Assembly (NCBI GenBank): GCA_902777275.1
Contig: CACYTI010000027.1
Coordinates: forward strand, 1-53,164
Direction of reading: 5' to 3'
Length of the DNA: 53,164 bases
Origin: an uncultured Ruminococcus sp.
GTDB taxonomy: Bacteria; Bacillota; Clostridia; Oscillospirales; Acutalibacteraceae
Position 1 is the stretch's first letter. Each line of letters begins with the position of its first letter. The position numbers and the translations under genes are program-made. Below the pieces are notes generated by a model. The model searched no databases, was not told where the DNA came from, and was given only the letters and a program-made list of their open reading frames with translations. Below, piece after piece: positions 8,159-16,314 of the stretch.

Positions 8159-8698
8159 TTATTTTTTTCTTTTTGATTTATGCGCTGTCTTGCGCTTGGG
8201 AATGTTCGACCTTCCCGTTTCCGAAAGCAGCCAGAGAAGCGCGGTCGCCAGCGCCCCCACCGCCGTGATCAATACTAAATACGGCAAAGCGGAATTGGCA
8301 AGCGAGGTTCGGGCGGCGTCGCGCGAGGGATTGTCCATGTTCATCCACACATACACAAAAACAATAAACATCGCCGAGGCGCCCATTATAAAGTACGGCG
8401 CGGATTTCAGTTTTTCATATGCGTTAACACATCCCACCGCCATTGTCACAACGGCTACCAGATAAATAATCAGCATCGGAAAAGCGTCTTCACGCGTTAT
8501 ATCGGATCCGACCTCCTGATTAACAACGCCGAGTATATTGAAAAACACGCGTCTGTTGCCCGGAGTTACCACAAGCATCGGAATCAGCGGAGTAAAAATT
8601 GTCGCGATCCCAAGCAAAACACTCACAAAGGAAACTGTGCTTAAACGCTTTTCATTTTTCTTTGACTGAGTGGACGTCGGTTTTTTTGCAGCTGTCAT
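8159..8698 (-). CDS. Four-helix membrane protein, no zinc ribbon
   Basis: 179 residues with basic termini (MTAAKKPTSTQSKKNEKR...; ...KRKTAHKSKRKK) and four predicted membrane segments at about 22-45, 72-90, 102-119 and 140-158. The ribosome binding site AAGGGGG precedes the ATG. It lies 17 nt after the zinc-ribbon gene upstream and 105 nt before the next one. The four-helix spacing is like that of its neighbours without their zinc ribbon, so it may be a partner subunit. Function unknown. Confidence 0.8.
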   Translation of the reverse strand: MTAAKKPTSTQSKKNEKRLSTVSFVSVLLGIATIFTPLIPMLVVTPGNRRVFFNILGVVNQEVGSDITREDAFPMLIIYLVAVVTMAVGCVNAYEKLKSAPYFIMGASAMFIVFVYVWMNMDNPSRDAARTSLANSALPYLVLITAVGALATALLWLLSETGRSNIPKRKTAHKSKRKK

Positions 8699-8715
8699 TT
8701 TATTCTTATACCCCC

Positions 8716-9597
8716 TTATCTTACCCGGTTTCGTTTTGAAATCTGAATAGACGAAAAAACAATTCCGACAATGCTAAGCGCCACCATAATGTATGGCACC
8801 GCAGTGATAAATTTTGCTGTGTCAAATCCACTTCGGGACACTCCCGTAAAAAAGAATCTGCCAATTGGAATCAAATCGAGCAGATAAAGCAGCCAAAACA
8901 TAGCCGAGGTCGAGTAAATGATCGAGCCTGCCAAGCCCATCGCGCCTGCCGCTCTCAATCGGGTAAATGAGAAAATAGCCCAGAGCAACTGAAAAACAGT
9001 CGGAAGCGCAAAGAGACTTATCAAAACCATCGCCACAATAACAGAATCGGTTTTATAGCTTCCGGTGTATTTGAATATATCGCCTATATATTGGATAACA
9101 TTCCAATATCGGTCGCTTGCCGAGTAACCCCAATCAAGTCCGCCCGCACGATCAATGCTCGGCAACAGCAGCATAGCCATGGTTATCAACGCCAAAGCGC
9201 CGTTAAGCATATAAAACACTATCGCTCCCACCGAGCGCGGCTGCTTTTGCCGAAGCCCGTAACCGTATTGGTCACCGTAGTATTGATTATAGCCATACTG
9301 ATTGTTATTGTACCTGTTATCATACTGTCCGAAGCCGACGTTCTGTCCATAGCCGACGTTCTGTCCGTAGCCGTTGTCCGAATAGTAATTATTATTATGA
9401 TTTGAATAGTTCACATTGTTGTTATCGTTTTTTCTGCCGCTGAAGCCGTCGTCATAGCTTAATCCGCTGTTAACATATTCACTCTCAGGCTGCTGACCCT
9501 GCTCATGAACCAACGCCTTTTCAGGCAGCGGCTTACCGCATATGGCACAAAACTTCGCTCCGGGCACGTTGCTGCTGTGGCAATTATCGCAAAGCAT
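8716..9597 (-). CDS. Zinc-ribbon membrane protein with Asn/Tyr/Gly-rich linker
   Basis: 293 residues. The zinc ribbon MLCDNCHSS...FCAICGKPL is followed by ~90 residues of low complexity rich in N, Y and G (including a repeated GYGQNVGYGQNV), then four predicted membrane segments. GGGAG precedes the ATG. It is the first gene of the operon, with a consensus promoter ~110 nt upstream. It is paralogous in plan to 7403-8053. The prion-like composition of the linker is notable. Function unknown. Confidence 0.85.
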   Translation of the reverse strand: MLCDNCHSSNVPGAKFCAICGKPLPEKALVHEQGQQPESEYVNSGLSYDDGFSGRKNDNNNVNYSNHNNNYYSDNGYGQNVGYGQNVGFGQYDNRYNNNQYGYNQYYGDQYGYGLRQKQPRSVGAIVFYMLNGALALITMAMLLLPSIDRAGGLDWGYSASDRYWNVIQYIGDIFKYTGSYKTDSVIVAMVLISLFALPTVFQLLWAIFSFTRLRAAGAMGLAGSIIYSTSAMFWLLYLLDLIPIGRFFFTGVSRSGFDTAKFITAVPYIMVALSIVGIVFSSIQISKRNRVR

Positions 9598-9705
9598 TTA
9601 TCTCACTCCCATAATCCTTGCCCTTATTTAAAACACGATACTTCTTTGTTTTTCACAAAATATCGGTATTAATGCAAGAATATTTTTGATATAACCTACA
9701 ATCAC

Positions 9706-9734
9706 ATTATAAACCAAAGCGCTAAATTTGTAAA
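9706..9734 (-). promoter_or_regulatory. Promoter of the zinc-ribbon membrane operon
   Basis: Minus strand TTTACA (9734-9729), 17-nt spacer, TATAAT (9711-9706). It has a strong -10 and near-consensus -35, about 110 nt before the ATG at 9597. Confidence 0.75.
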
Positions 9735-9771
9735 GAGAAAATTCCCCTTATTTTTATCCTATGCAAAAAAT

Positions 9772-9822
9772 ATGACAAAAAGCCTTTCCGCGCTCACTCA
9801 CTGATGCGAGACGGAAAGGCTT
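9772..9822 (-). terminator. Terminator of trpB2
   Basis: Minus strand stem AAGCCTTTCCG (9822-9812) pairing with 9790-9780, then TTTTTGTCA. It lies 22 nt after the trpB2 stop. Confidence 0.85.
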
Positions 9823-9844
9823 GTTGATACATATTTTAAAACAC

Positions 9845-11221
9845 TTATTCCTCAACTACAGGAAGATTCGCAAGGCTCTGCGCGATTTCTTCGTCTGTGG
9901 GGATATAGTCGGACATCTCGCCGTCATTGTACTTCTCGTAAGCGACCATATCAAAATATCCTGTGCCGGTAAGACCGAATACGATGGTTTTCTCCTCGCC
10001 TGTCTCCTTGCACTTGAGAGCCTCGTCAATTGCGACGCGGATAGCGTGGCTGGACTCGGGAGCGGGAAGGATGCCCTCTACTCTCGCGAACTGCTCGGCA
10101 GCCTCAAATACGGATGTCTGCTCAACAGATGTGGCTTCCATCAAACCGTCCGCGTAGAGCTGTGACAGAATGCTGCTCATGCCGTGATAGCGCAGACCGC
10201 CCGCGTGGTTGGCGGAGGGAATGAAGCCCGAGCCGAGGGTGTACATCTTTGCGAGCGGGCAAACCATGCCGGTATCGCAGAAGTCGTAAGCGTATTTGCC
10301 GCGTGTGAAGCTGGGGCATGAAGCGGGCTCAACAGCGATGATCCTGTAATCAGCCTCTCCTCTGAGCTTTTGTCCCATGAAGGGAGCGATCAAGCCGCCG
10401 AGGTTGGAGCCGCCGCCGGCGCAGCCGATGATGATGTCAGCCTTTTCGCCGAGCTTGTCAAGCGCAGTCTTTGTTTCAAGTCCGATGATGCTCTGATGAA
10501 GAAGGACCTGATTGAGCACGCTGCCTAAAACGTAGCGGTAGCCTTCGTTGGTGGTGGCGACCTCAACAGCCTCGGAAATAGCGCAGCCGAGGCTTCCCGT
10601 TGTGCCGGGGAACTCGGAGAGGATCTTCTTGCCGATCTCGGTCGTCATTGAAGGCGAGGGAGTGACGGACGCGCCGTAGGTTCTCATAACCTCGCGGCGG
10701 AAGGGCTTCTGCTCGTAGCTGACCTTGACCATGAACACCTTGCAGTCAAGTCCGAAATAAGAGCACGCCATTGAAAGCGCAGTGCCCCACTGACCCGCTC
10801 CGGTCTCGGTGGTAACGCCCTTCAAGCCCTGCTTTTTGGCGTAATATGCCTGAGCGATAGCTGAGTTGAGCTTGTGGCTTCCGCTGGTGTTGTTGCCTTC
10901 AAACTTGTAGTATATTTTTGCGGGAGTGCCGAGTGCGTCCTCAAGGAAATACGCTCTGATAAGGGGCGAGGGACGGTACATCTTGTAGAAGTCCTGAATC
11001 TCTTGGGGAATGTCGATATAAGCGTCGGTGTTGTTAAGCTCCTGCGCAATAAGCTCCTCACAGAAAACGGGAGCAAGCTCCTCAGCCTTCATGGGCTGAT
11101 GTGTTCCGGGGTTGAGCAAGGGTGCGGGCTTATTCTTCATGTCGGCGCGAACGTTATACCATTTTGTGGGGATTTCACTTTCATCAAGGTAGGTTTTGTA
11201 GGGGATCTTGTTTTCTTTCAT
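9845..11221 (-). CDS. trpB: Tryptophan synthase beta chain, TrpB2 type
   Basis: 458 residues from ATG at 11221. Longer frames run into the T-box leader and are not coding. It is a PLP enzyme of the TrpB2 group: long N-terminal extension, PLP lysine in 'GSHKLNSA' (K117), and glycine loop 'GCAGGGSNLGG' for the phosphate. TrpB2 proteins condense indole with serine (or phosphoserine in some archaea) and usually lack the TrpA-contact surface. There is no trpA or other trp gene next to it, so it may salvage free indole, which is abundant in the gut (inference). Expression is controlled by the Trp T-box upstream. The start is supported by AAAGGAG 13 nt upstream, a long spacing. Confidence 0.92.
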   Translation of the reverse strand: MKENKIPYKTYLDESEIPTKWYNVRADMKNKPAPLLNPGTHQPMKAEELAPVFCEELIAQELNNTDAYIDIPQEIQDFYKMYRPSPLIRAYFLEDALGTPAKIYYKFEGNNTSGSHKLNSAIAQAYYAKKQGLKGVTTETGAGQWGTALSMACSYFGLDCKVFMVKVSYEQKPFRREVMRTYGASVTPSPSMTTEIGKKILSEFPGTTGSLGCAISEAVEVATTNEGYRYVLGSVLNQVLLHQSIIGLETKTALDKLGEKADIIIGCAGGGSNLGGLIAPFMGQKLRGEADYRIIAVEPASCPSFTRGKYAYDFCDTGMVCPLAKMYTLGSGFIPSANHAGGLRYHGMSSILSQLYADGLMEATSVEQTSVFEAAEQFARVEGILPAPESSHAIRVAIDEALKCKETGEEKTIVFGLTGTGYFDMVAYEKYNDGEMSDYIPTDEEIAQSLANLPVVEE

Positions 11222-11271
11222 TTCTCTTTTCTTACTCCTTTTGAAAATATAGGGTTTCATTTTCCGGGAAA

Positions 11272-11548
11272 CAAAAAAATCCTGTCCCGGAACAAAAATG
11301 CCGGGACAGGAATAATGATCCTGCGGTGCCACCCTGCTTGACGTGAAATGCCACGCCCTCTTAACGCGTACTGACATACGCTGACCTTTGATTACGGATA
11401 GTCCGATCCGTCTCACATACTCCACCAAGCGGTGTTTCCGATTGCCCTCGAAAGTCCATTCAGCTCTGTGTTCTCTGCCGCGATCTCACCGCCCGCGGCT
11501 CTCTTTGAGAGAATTGGCACAGCCTACTCACTCTTTCTCAACGGTTTA
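11272..11548 (-). ncRNA. T-box riboswitch, tryptophan specifier
   Basis: Read on the minus strand, the leader has a Stem I region with 'GAATGGACTTTCGAGG', in which UGG at 11458-11456 is placed as the specifier codon. The T-box motif AGGGTGGCACCGC is at 11335-11323. A terminator follows, stem CCTGTCCCGG (11310-11301 with 11290-11281) and a run of T. Uncharged tRNA-Trp should stabilise the antiterminator and switch on trpB2. The codon placement by eye fits the downstream gene. Confidence 0.92.
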
Positions 11549-11553
11549 AATGC

Positions 11554-11582
11554 ATTATAAACCAAAAAATTCTATTTGTCAA
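11554..11582 (-). promoter_or_regulatory. Consensus promoter of the T-box/trpB2 unit
   Basis: Minus strand TTGACA (11582-11577), 17-nt spacer, TATAAT (11559-11554): both hexamers perfect. Confidence 0.9.
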
Positions 11583-11638
11583 TAGTTTTTTTAAGGCAAT
11601 TTTATGGCACTTTTTTGCGGCAAAGAGCCAAATAGGTA

Positions 11639-13387
11639 TTATCTCAGCTTAACGTGAACCTCTCTGAGCTGCTGCTCAGTGACCTCTCCGGGCGAACCTA
11701 AAAGCACATCCTGTGCGTTTGAGTTCATCGGGAACGCGATCACCTCGCGGATATTCTCCTCACCCGTGAGCAGCATAATCATTCTGTCAACGCCCGGAGC
11801 CATGCCCGCATGAGGCGGAGCGCCGTATTGGAAAGCATTGTAAAGCGCCTTGAACTTGGCTTTGAGCTCGTCCTCGGAATAGCCCGCCATGCTGAACGCC
11901 TTTTTCATTATCTCGATATCGTGGTTGCGCACCGCGCCCGAGGAAAGCTCTACGCCGTTGCACACGATATCGTACTGATATGCCAAAATCGTTTCGGGAT
12001 CCTGATTTTCAAGTGCGTCAAGTCCGCCCTGAGGCATTGAAAACGGGTTATGTGTGAAGATGATCTTGCCGTCATCGTCGCGCTCAAACATCGGGAAGTC
12101 CACAATAAAGCAAAGCTCAAAGCGGGAGTCGTCGATAAGCTTTAATCTTTCGGCGACCTCGGTGCGGATCTGTCCCGCCAGCTTCGGAGCCTGCTGAGAG
12201 GTATCGGCGATAAAGTAAATCACGTCGCCCGCCTTTGATCCGTTTCTTTCAATAAGCTCCTCGCGGTCTCCGGGCTTGAGGAACTTGTCGATGGGCCCGT
12301 CAAACGTGAGATCGTCGTTTACCTTGACGTAGCCCAAGCCCTTCATGCCGATCGACAGCGCGAACTCCTCCATACGCTTGAACCACTTTTTACTTTGAGA
12401 AGCGGCGGCAGGCACATTGATTGAACGGACGCATTTTTTGCGGAAGGGCGCAAAATCGGTTTCCTCAAACATATCGCTGATTTCGACTATTTCAAGCGGA
12501 TTGCGCAGATCGGGCTTGTCGGTGCCATATTTCAGCATTGACTCTGCAAAGGATATCCGTCTGAACGGCGGCTTTGAAACAGTCTTCTTCGTAAATTTGG
12601 TAAAGGTTTCGTAAAGCACCTGCTCGGCTACGTCGAAAACATCCTCCTGAGTGGCGAAAGCCATTTCAAAGTCGAGCTGATAAAACTCGCCCGGAGAGCG
12701 GTCGGCGCGCGCGTCCTCGTCGCGGAAGCAAGGCGCTATCTGGAAATACTTGTCAAAGCCCGAAACCATAAGAAGCTGCTTGAAAATCTGCGGAGCCTGC
12801 GGCAGAGCGTAAAACTTGCCCTTGTGCTTGCGGCTCGGAATGAGATAATCCCGCGCGCCCTCGGGAGAGGAAGCGGACAGTATGGGCGTGTTGATCTCGG
12901 TAAAGCCCAACTCGTTCATCTTTTGGCGCAGGAAAGTAATGACCTGCGAGCGGAGCATGATATTTTTGTGGACCTTCGGATTTCTTAAATCAAGAAAACG
13001 GTATTTTAATCTGACCTCCTCTGAGGTGTTTGTGGATGTTGCCACCTCAAAGGGAAGCACGTTGCGGCATTTGCCGAGCACGGTGATGTCCTCGGTGTGC
13101 ACCTCGACATAACCCGTGGCGATTTTTTTATTTATTGTTTCCGCGTCACGCTTAACGACCTCGCCGCTGAGAGTGACGGTACATTCCTTATTGATGTTCT
13201 TCAGCAGCCGATCGTCGTGAACAACGACCTGAAGCACACCGTACTGGTCGCGGATATCGAGGAACATGACGCCGCCGTGGTCGCGGATGTTCTCGACCCA
13301 GCCCGCTACACGGACCTGCTGACCTATGTTTTCTTCTCTTAATTCACCGCAGCTTACTGTGCGGAACTTGTTCGCTTTTATCATCAA
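11639..13387 (-). CDS. aspS: Aspartyl-tRNA synthetase
   Basis: 582 residues, bacterial length. The OB-fold anticodon-binding domain comes first ('VRVAGWVENIRDHGGVMFLDIRD'). The class II core follows, with motif 2 'FRDEDARADRSPGEFYQLDFE', and a GAD insertion at about 285-410. Motif 3 is 'GAPPHAGMAPGVDRM'. Compared with the usual bacterial motifs (RADRQPEFTQID; PPHGGIAxGLDR), this enzyme has an extra residue after motif 2 Arg and Ala/Met/Pro substitutions in motif 3, with catalytic Arg kept. AAAGGA precedes two adjacent ATG codons. Whether it is discriminating or also charges tRNA-Asn cannot be read from sequence alone. Confidence 0.94.
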   Translation of the reverse strand: MMIKANKFRTVSCGELREENIGQQVRVAGWVENIRDHGGVMFLDIRDQYGVLQVVVHDDRLLKNINKECTVTLSGEVVKRDAETINKKIATGYVEVHTEDITVLGKCRNVLPFEVATSTNTSEEVRLKYRFLDLRNPKVHKNIMLRSQVITFLRQKMNELGFTEINTPILSASSPEGARDYLIPSRKHKGKFYALPQAPQIFKQLLMVSGFDKYFQIAPCFRDEDARADRSPGEFYQLDFEMAFATQEDVFDVAEQVLYETFTKFTKKTVSKPPFRRISFAESMLKYGTDKPDLRNPLEIVEISDMFEETDFAPFRKKCVRSINVPAAASQSKKWFKRMEEFALSIGMKGLGYVKVNDDLTFDGPIDKFLKPGDREELIERNGSKAGDVIYFIADTSQQAPKLAGQIRTEVAERLKLIDDSRFELCFIVDFPMFERDDDGKIIFTHNPFSMPQGGLDALENQDPETILAYQYDIVCNGVELSSGAVRNHDIEIMKKAFSMAGYSEDELKAKFKALYNAFQYGAPPHAGMAPGVDRMIMLLTGEENIREVIAFPMNSNAQDVLLGSPGEVTEQQLREVHVKLR

Positions 13388-13425
13388 ATCTGTCCTTTCA
13401 CAGATATTTTTGCCTATTCCAATTA

Positions 13426-13454
13426 ATTATATCACAATTTTTCCAATCAATCAA
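13426..13454 (-). promoter_or_regulatory. Promoter of aspS
   Basis: Minus strand TTGATT (13454-13449), 17-nt spacer, TATAAT (13431-13426), 39 nt before the start. Confidence 0.7.
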
Positions 13455-13517
13455 TAGTAAATTTTTTTACCACACATCAATCTAATTTCGTAGTACAAAT
13501 GTAAAAACTAAAACAAC

Positions 13518-13667
13518 GATGTCATCCTGAGCGGTGCCCGAAGGGCAAAACGCGGAGCGTTTAGTCGAAGGATCCCCCACGGCGAAGAACAACGCTTTCC
13601 TGTCAGGGAGATCCTTCGACTATTTGCTGCGCAAATTCGGCTGCCGCCGACCGCTCAGGATGACATC
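13518..13667. repeat. 150-bp palindromic intergenic repeat (ERIC-like or MITE-like)
   Basis: Outer inverted repeat GATGTCATCCTGAGCGGT (13518-13535) matches the complement of 13650-13667. An inner one, AGTCGAAGGATC (13563-13574), matches 13610-13621. Sequences of the TCATCCTGAGCG/GTCGAAGGATC kind are known as dispersed intergenic palindromes in many bacteria. The rest of 13388-13946 holds the aspS promoter and, at 13835-13867, a ten-codon frame (MIIFSEERSL) with AGGTGAGA before it, possibly a leader peptide or a remnant. Confidence 0.85.
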
Positions 13668-13946
13668 TAAAGATTATTACAAAACGATTAACAAATTCGA
13701 TTGACGTGATTTGTTTAATGTTTTTTAATTGTCGCCTGATAAGCGACCAAATCATATTTTTCAGCGTGTATAATAAGGTCAAAGATAAGAAATCCATTAC
13801 AGCATCGTAATTTTCAAGAAAGGCAGGTGAGAATATGATCATTTTCTCAGAGGAACGGTCGCTTTAGATTTATCTTATTCAATAATATTTACTCGCGGTA
13901 ATTTTCCATAACCGCAGAATCAAGTTAAAAGAAAGGTGTTTTACAA

Positions 13947-14288
13947 ATGAAAAAAGCAGTATTGATTATAGGCGCGATCCTTGTTTTTATAATGGTTATT
14001 TATAACATGTCAAAGAACAGTATAGACGGTACCTATCACATGACTCAGGTGACAAGGAACGGTGTGGATTACGCTCCTTTGGCTAACCGTTACGGAGGCG
14101 TACAGATGGAGATAAAGGATAACAATCTCACAATGACGTCCAAGACAGGCGAGGTATCATATTTCACGATCAACAAGGACGCGAAAACAATAACGACATA
14201 TGACGATCACACGTTCCCGTATTCTTTCAGCGGAAGTGACTTTGTGATTACCGACAGCGGATCAAAAATAGTTTTTGCAAAGGACTAA
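13947..14288 (+). CDS. Small membrane-anchored protein, unknown
   Basis: 113 residues. An N-terminal hydrophobic segment (about 4-20) with a lysine-rich start forms an uncleaved anchor or signal peptide. The rest (IDGTYHMTQVTRNGVDY...) reads as alternating beta strands and ends in 'FVITDSGSKIVFAKD', similar in plan to small lipocalin-like or META-like exported domains. AAAGGTG lies 9 nt upstream. No family recognised with confidence. Confidence 0.7.
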   Translation: MKKAVLIIGAILVFIMVIYNMSKNSIDGTYHMTQVTRNGVDYAPLANRYGGVQMEIKDNNLTMTSKTGEVSYFTINKDAKTITTYDDHTFPYSFSGSDFVITDSGSKIVFAKD

Positions 14289-14358
14289 GCTGTACGAATT
14301 GACGTGTTTTTCGGAACAATGACCGGCAAATTAATATGCGCGTTGATTAATTTCAAAA

Positions 14359-14387
14359 TTGACTTTTCCGCCGGCGTGTGATATCAT
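14359..14387 (+). promoter_or_regulatory. Promoter for the 148-residue zinc-ribbon protein
   Basis: TTGACT (14359-14364), 17-nt spacer, TATCAT (14382-14387), 18 nt before the start codon, so the leader is very short. Confidence 0.65.
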
Positions 14388-14405
14388 TTAATTCGAGGTG
14401 ATAAC

Positions 14406-14852
14406 ATGAAATGCGTCAAATGCGGTTTTTCCTGTGACGATGAAACAATATGCCCGATTTGCGGTACTCCCGTAGCTCCCGTAAAAGGACCCGATTTCCC
14501 TTATAGAGCGCGGCACGCCGCTCCTCAATACACACCGCCTTGCCCGCCGCCCATTCAGCAATTCAGGCAGCCTCCCGCTCCAAAGGAACCCCTGCCTCCA
14601 AAGCCTGCCCGCAAAAAGACTCCGGACGGTCTTCGCATAGCGTTTCTCTGTGTGCTGTCGGTAATAGCCGCCGCGCTTGTATACATAGCCGTAATTCAGA
14701 CAATAGGTGTTTGCCGTGAAAGCGACCGCGGCGAACATAAAATCAGTTATGTAAGCGAAACAAAACCGTCAAAGGATAATTCCGAGGATAACAGCAGCCC
14801 AACCGACCCTACCGGTGAAATAAAAAAGCCTGACAACAACACAAGGTCATAA
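14406..14852 (+). CDS. Zinc-ribbon, proline-rich, single-pass membrane protein
   Basis: 148 residues. The zinc ribbon CVKCGFSCDDETICPICG is followed by a Pro-rich linker (about 30-72), one membrane helix (about 79-101, 'IAFLCVLSVIAAALVYIAVI') and a Ser/Asp/Asn/Lys-rich external tail. It has the same design principle as the operon at 6552-9597 but with one helix. GAGGTGA precedes the ATG. Function unknown. Confidence 0.8.
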   Translation: MKCVKCGFSCDDETICPICGTPVAPVKGPDFPYRARHAAPQYTPPCPPPIQQFRQPPAPKEPLPPKPARKKTPDGLRIAFLCVLSVIAAALVYIAVIQTIGVCRESDRGEHKISYVSETKPSKDNSEDNSSPTDPTGEIKKPDNNTRS

Positions 14853-14926
14853 ATACACCACACCCCGGCTACTAAACGGTGCATTGCTCTAAATTGTACG
14901 GACAGTACAAAACCATATAAGAATAT

Positions 14927-14992
14927 AGGGAACCTCTAACAATTCTCTTCCGTGCTTATGCGCGGTGGGTAGATAATTGTTAGAGGTTCCCT
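14927..14992. mobile_element. 66-bp MITE-like element
   Basis: Perfect 18-bp terminal inverted repeats AGGGAACCTCTAACAATT (14927-14944) and its complement (14975-14992) enclose 30 bp. The ends match, at 16 of 18 positions, the end of the IS5-like remnant at 25317-25334, so this is probably a non-autonomous relative. The remainder of 14853-15180 shows only the promoter below. Confidence 0.8.
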
Positions 14993-15116
14993 TTATCTCA
15001 GGCGGCAAAGGATGAATGAGGGCTGCACAAAATGCGAAATCAGTAAAGGATACTATGATGATCGGAGATATAGTTATAACTTAGAAAGCATTAAGGGACT
15101 AAAGCGAATAATCCTA

Positions 15117-15145
15117 TTGTCTTTTAAGGAAAGATAGTATATATT
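15117..15145 (+). promoter_or_regulatory. Candidate promoter of the GH25 lysozyme gene
   Basis: TTGTCT (15117-15122), 17-nt spacer, TATATT (15140-15145). A second TATAAT occurs at 15151-15156 without a clear -35. Confidence 0.45.
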
Positions 15146-15180
15146 AATTTTATAATATTAATCAGAGTTAGGAGATTTTG

Positions 15181-15921
15181 ATGAAAAAGATTATAATACC
15201 CATCATAGCTTTTGTTGTTGTATTGGCTTTAGCGTTTCTTACGGTGTTTATACTTGCAAAGCAAAAGGTTATTTTCATCAACGAGTGGTTCGTTGATAAG
15301 AGCAGCAGCACGATTGGTGTAGATATTTCCTCCTATCAGGCTGATGTCGATATGGAGAAGCTCAAAGAGCAAAACATCAAGTTTATTTACATCAAGGCTA
15401 CGGAAGGAAGCACTCTCCGGGATGAAAAGTTTACAGTGAATTGGGAGAATGCGGATAAGGCAGGTTTGCTTTCCGGCGCCTATCATTTCTTCTCTTATGA
15501 CAGCCCCGGCAGCAATCAGGCTGAGAACTTTATAAAAACTGTCGGAGACAACGTAAAAGGGCGGCTCTTGCCGGTAGTCGATGTGGAATACTATGGCGAC
15601 AAAGAACAAAACCCTCCCGCAAAAGAGGACGTTGTCCGGGAACTGACTGTATTCCTCAATAAGCTGGAAGAGCATTACGGAACAAAGCCGATGATCTATA
15701 CGAGATCGGATATTTATGACAAGTACCTTGAAGGCTTTTCGGGCGAATACAAGATGTGGATGTCAAGCTTGTATACACCGCTGAGCTGGAACTATAAAGG
15801 TGACTGGTATATTTGGCAGTATTTGAACAGAGGCACTTTGGAAGGTTACAGCGGCGGAGAAAAGTATATAGACCTGAATGTGCTGAATAAAGAAAAAGAC
15901 ATAAACGATCTTATAATGTAA
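15181..15921 (+). CDS. Membrane-anchored GH25 lysozyme
   Basis: 246 residues from ATG 15181 (GGAG 6 nt upstream; a TTG directly before it is less likely). There is one N-terminal membrane helix (about 3-26), then a GH25 (Chalaropsis-type lysozyme) domain: 'IGVDISSYQADVD' with D48, 'FIYIKATEG', 'GAYHFFSY', and the catalytic D134-V-E136 in 'LPVVDVEYYG'. It should cleave the MurNAc-GlcNAc bond of peptidoglycan on the outside of the membrane. It has no cell-wall-binding repeats, so it is more likely a housekeeping or remodelling enzyme than a phage endolysin. It is followed by a strong terminator. Confidence 0.92.
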   Translation: MKKIIIPIIAFVVVLALAFLTVFILAKQKVIFINEWFVDKSSSTIGVDISSYQADVDMEKLKEQNIKFIYIKATEGSTLRDEKFTVNWENADKAGLLSGAYHFFSYDSPGSNQAENFIKTVGDNVKGRLLPVVDVEYYGDKEQNPPAKEDVVRELTVFLNKLEEHYGTKPMIYTRSDIYDKYLEGFSGEYKMWMSSLYTPLSWNYKGDWYIWQYLNRGTLEGYSGGEKYIDLNVLNKEKDINDLIM

Positions 15922-15954
15922 AAATGCTTTAATAAAATACAAAATACATTATAC

Positions 15955-15991
15955 AAAAAGGTGTTGTTACAAATTGCAACAACACCTTTTT
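15955..15991 (+). terminator. Terminator after the lysozyme gene
   Basis: Stem AAAAAGGTGTTGTT (15955-15968) pairs perfectly with 15978-15991 and the 3' arm ends in five T. Confidence 0.9.
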
Positions 15992-16106
15992 GCTTTATAT
16001 CCTCTTTTGATCCTATAACTCCGTTTTACCGCCTCTGCAGTGAACTGACAATGCTCCGGTTGCAAGAGGATAAGAGGAACTGGCGCTTCAGGTTAAAAAA
16101 CATATA

Positions 16107-16204
16107 AGGGAACCTCTAACAATTCTCCGCCGCGCATAAGCACGGAAGCTTCACGGCATGATCTTCCGCACTTCTGCTTGACATTGAATTATCAGAGATT
16201 CCTA
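16107..16204. mobile_element. 98-bp degenerate MITE-like copy
   Basis: The left end AGGGAACCTCTAACAATT (16107-16124) is identical to the element at 14927. The right end (16187-16204) matches with several changes. The interior begins TCTCCGCCGCGCATAAGCACGG, related to the 14927 copy (TCTCTTCCGTGCTTATGCGCGG), partly inverted. Nothing else is recognised in 15992-16314. Confidence 0.7.
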
Positions 16205-16314
16205 TAAATTATATAAAAAGTCAAAATAATGTATTAAGTTTCGCCAAGTGGTGATGATTTATAAAACTTTATATGTTAATATAAATACATAATAATAGAA
16301 AAGCAGACGATTTT

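Noticed and set aside
11222-11428. 69 extra N-terminal codons of trpB2
   Set aside because: They overlap the T-box antiterminator, terminator and specifier region, and the TrpB2 family begins near MKENK.
15181-15921. Prophage endolysin as sign of a phage
   Set aside because: The GH25 protein has a membrane anchor and its own promoter and terminator, and no holin, tail or packaging genes are nearby.
14927-16204. CRISPR array suggested by repeated palindromes
   Set aside because: There are only two copies, over 1 kb apart, of different length and with IS-like terminal repeats; no spacer periodicity and no cas genes.
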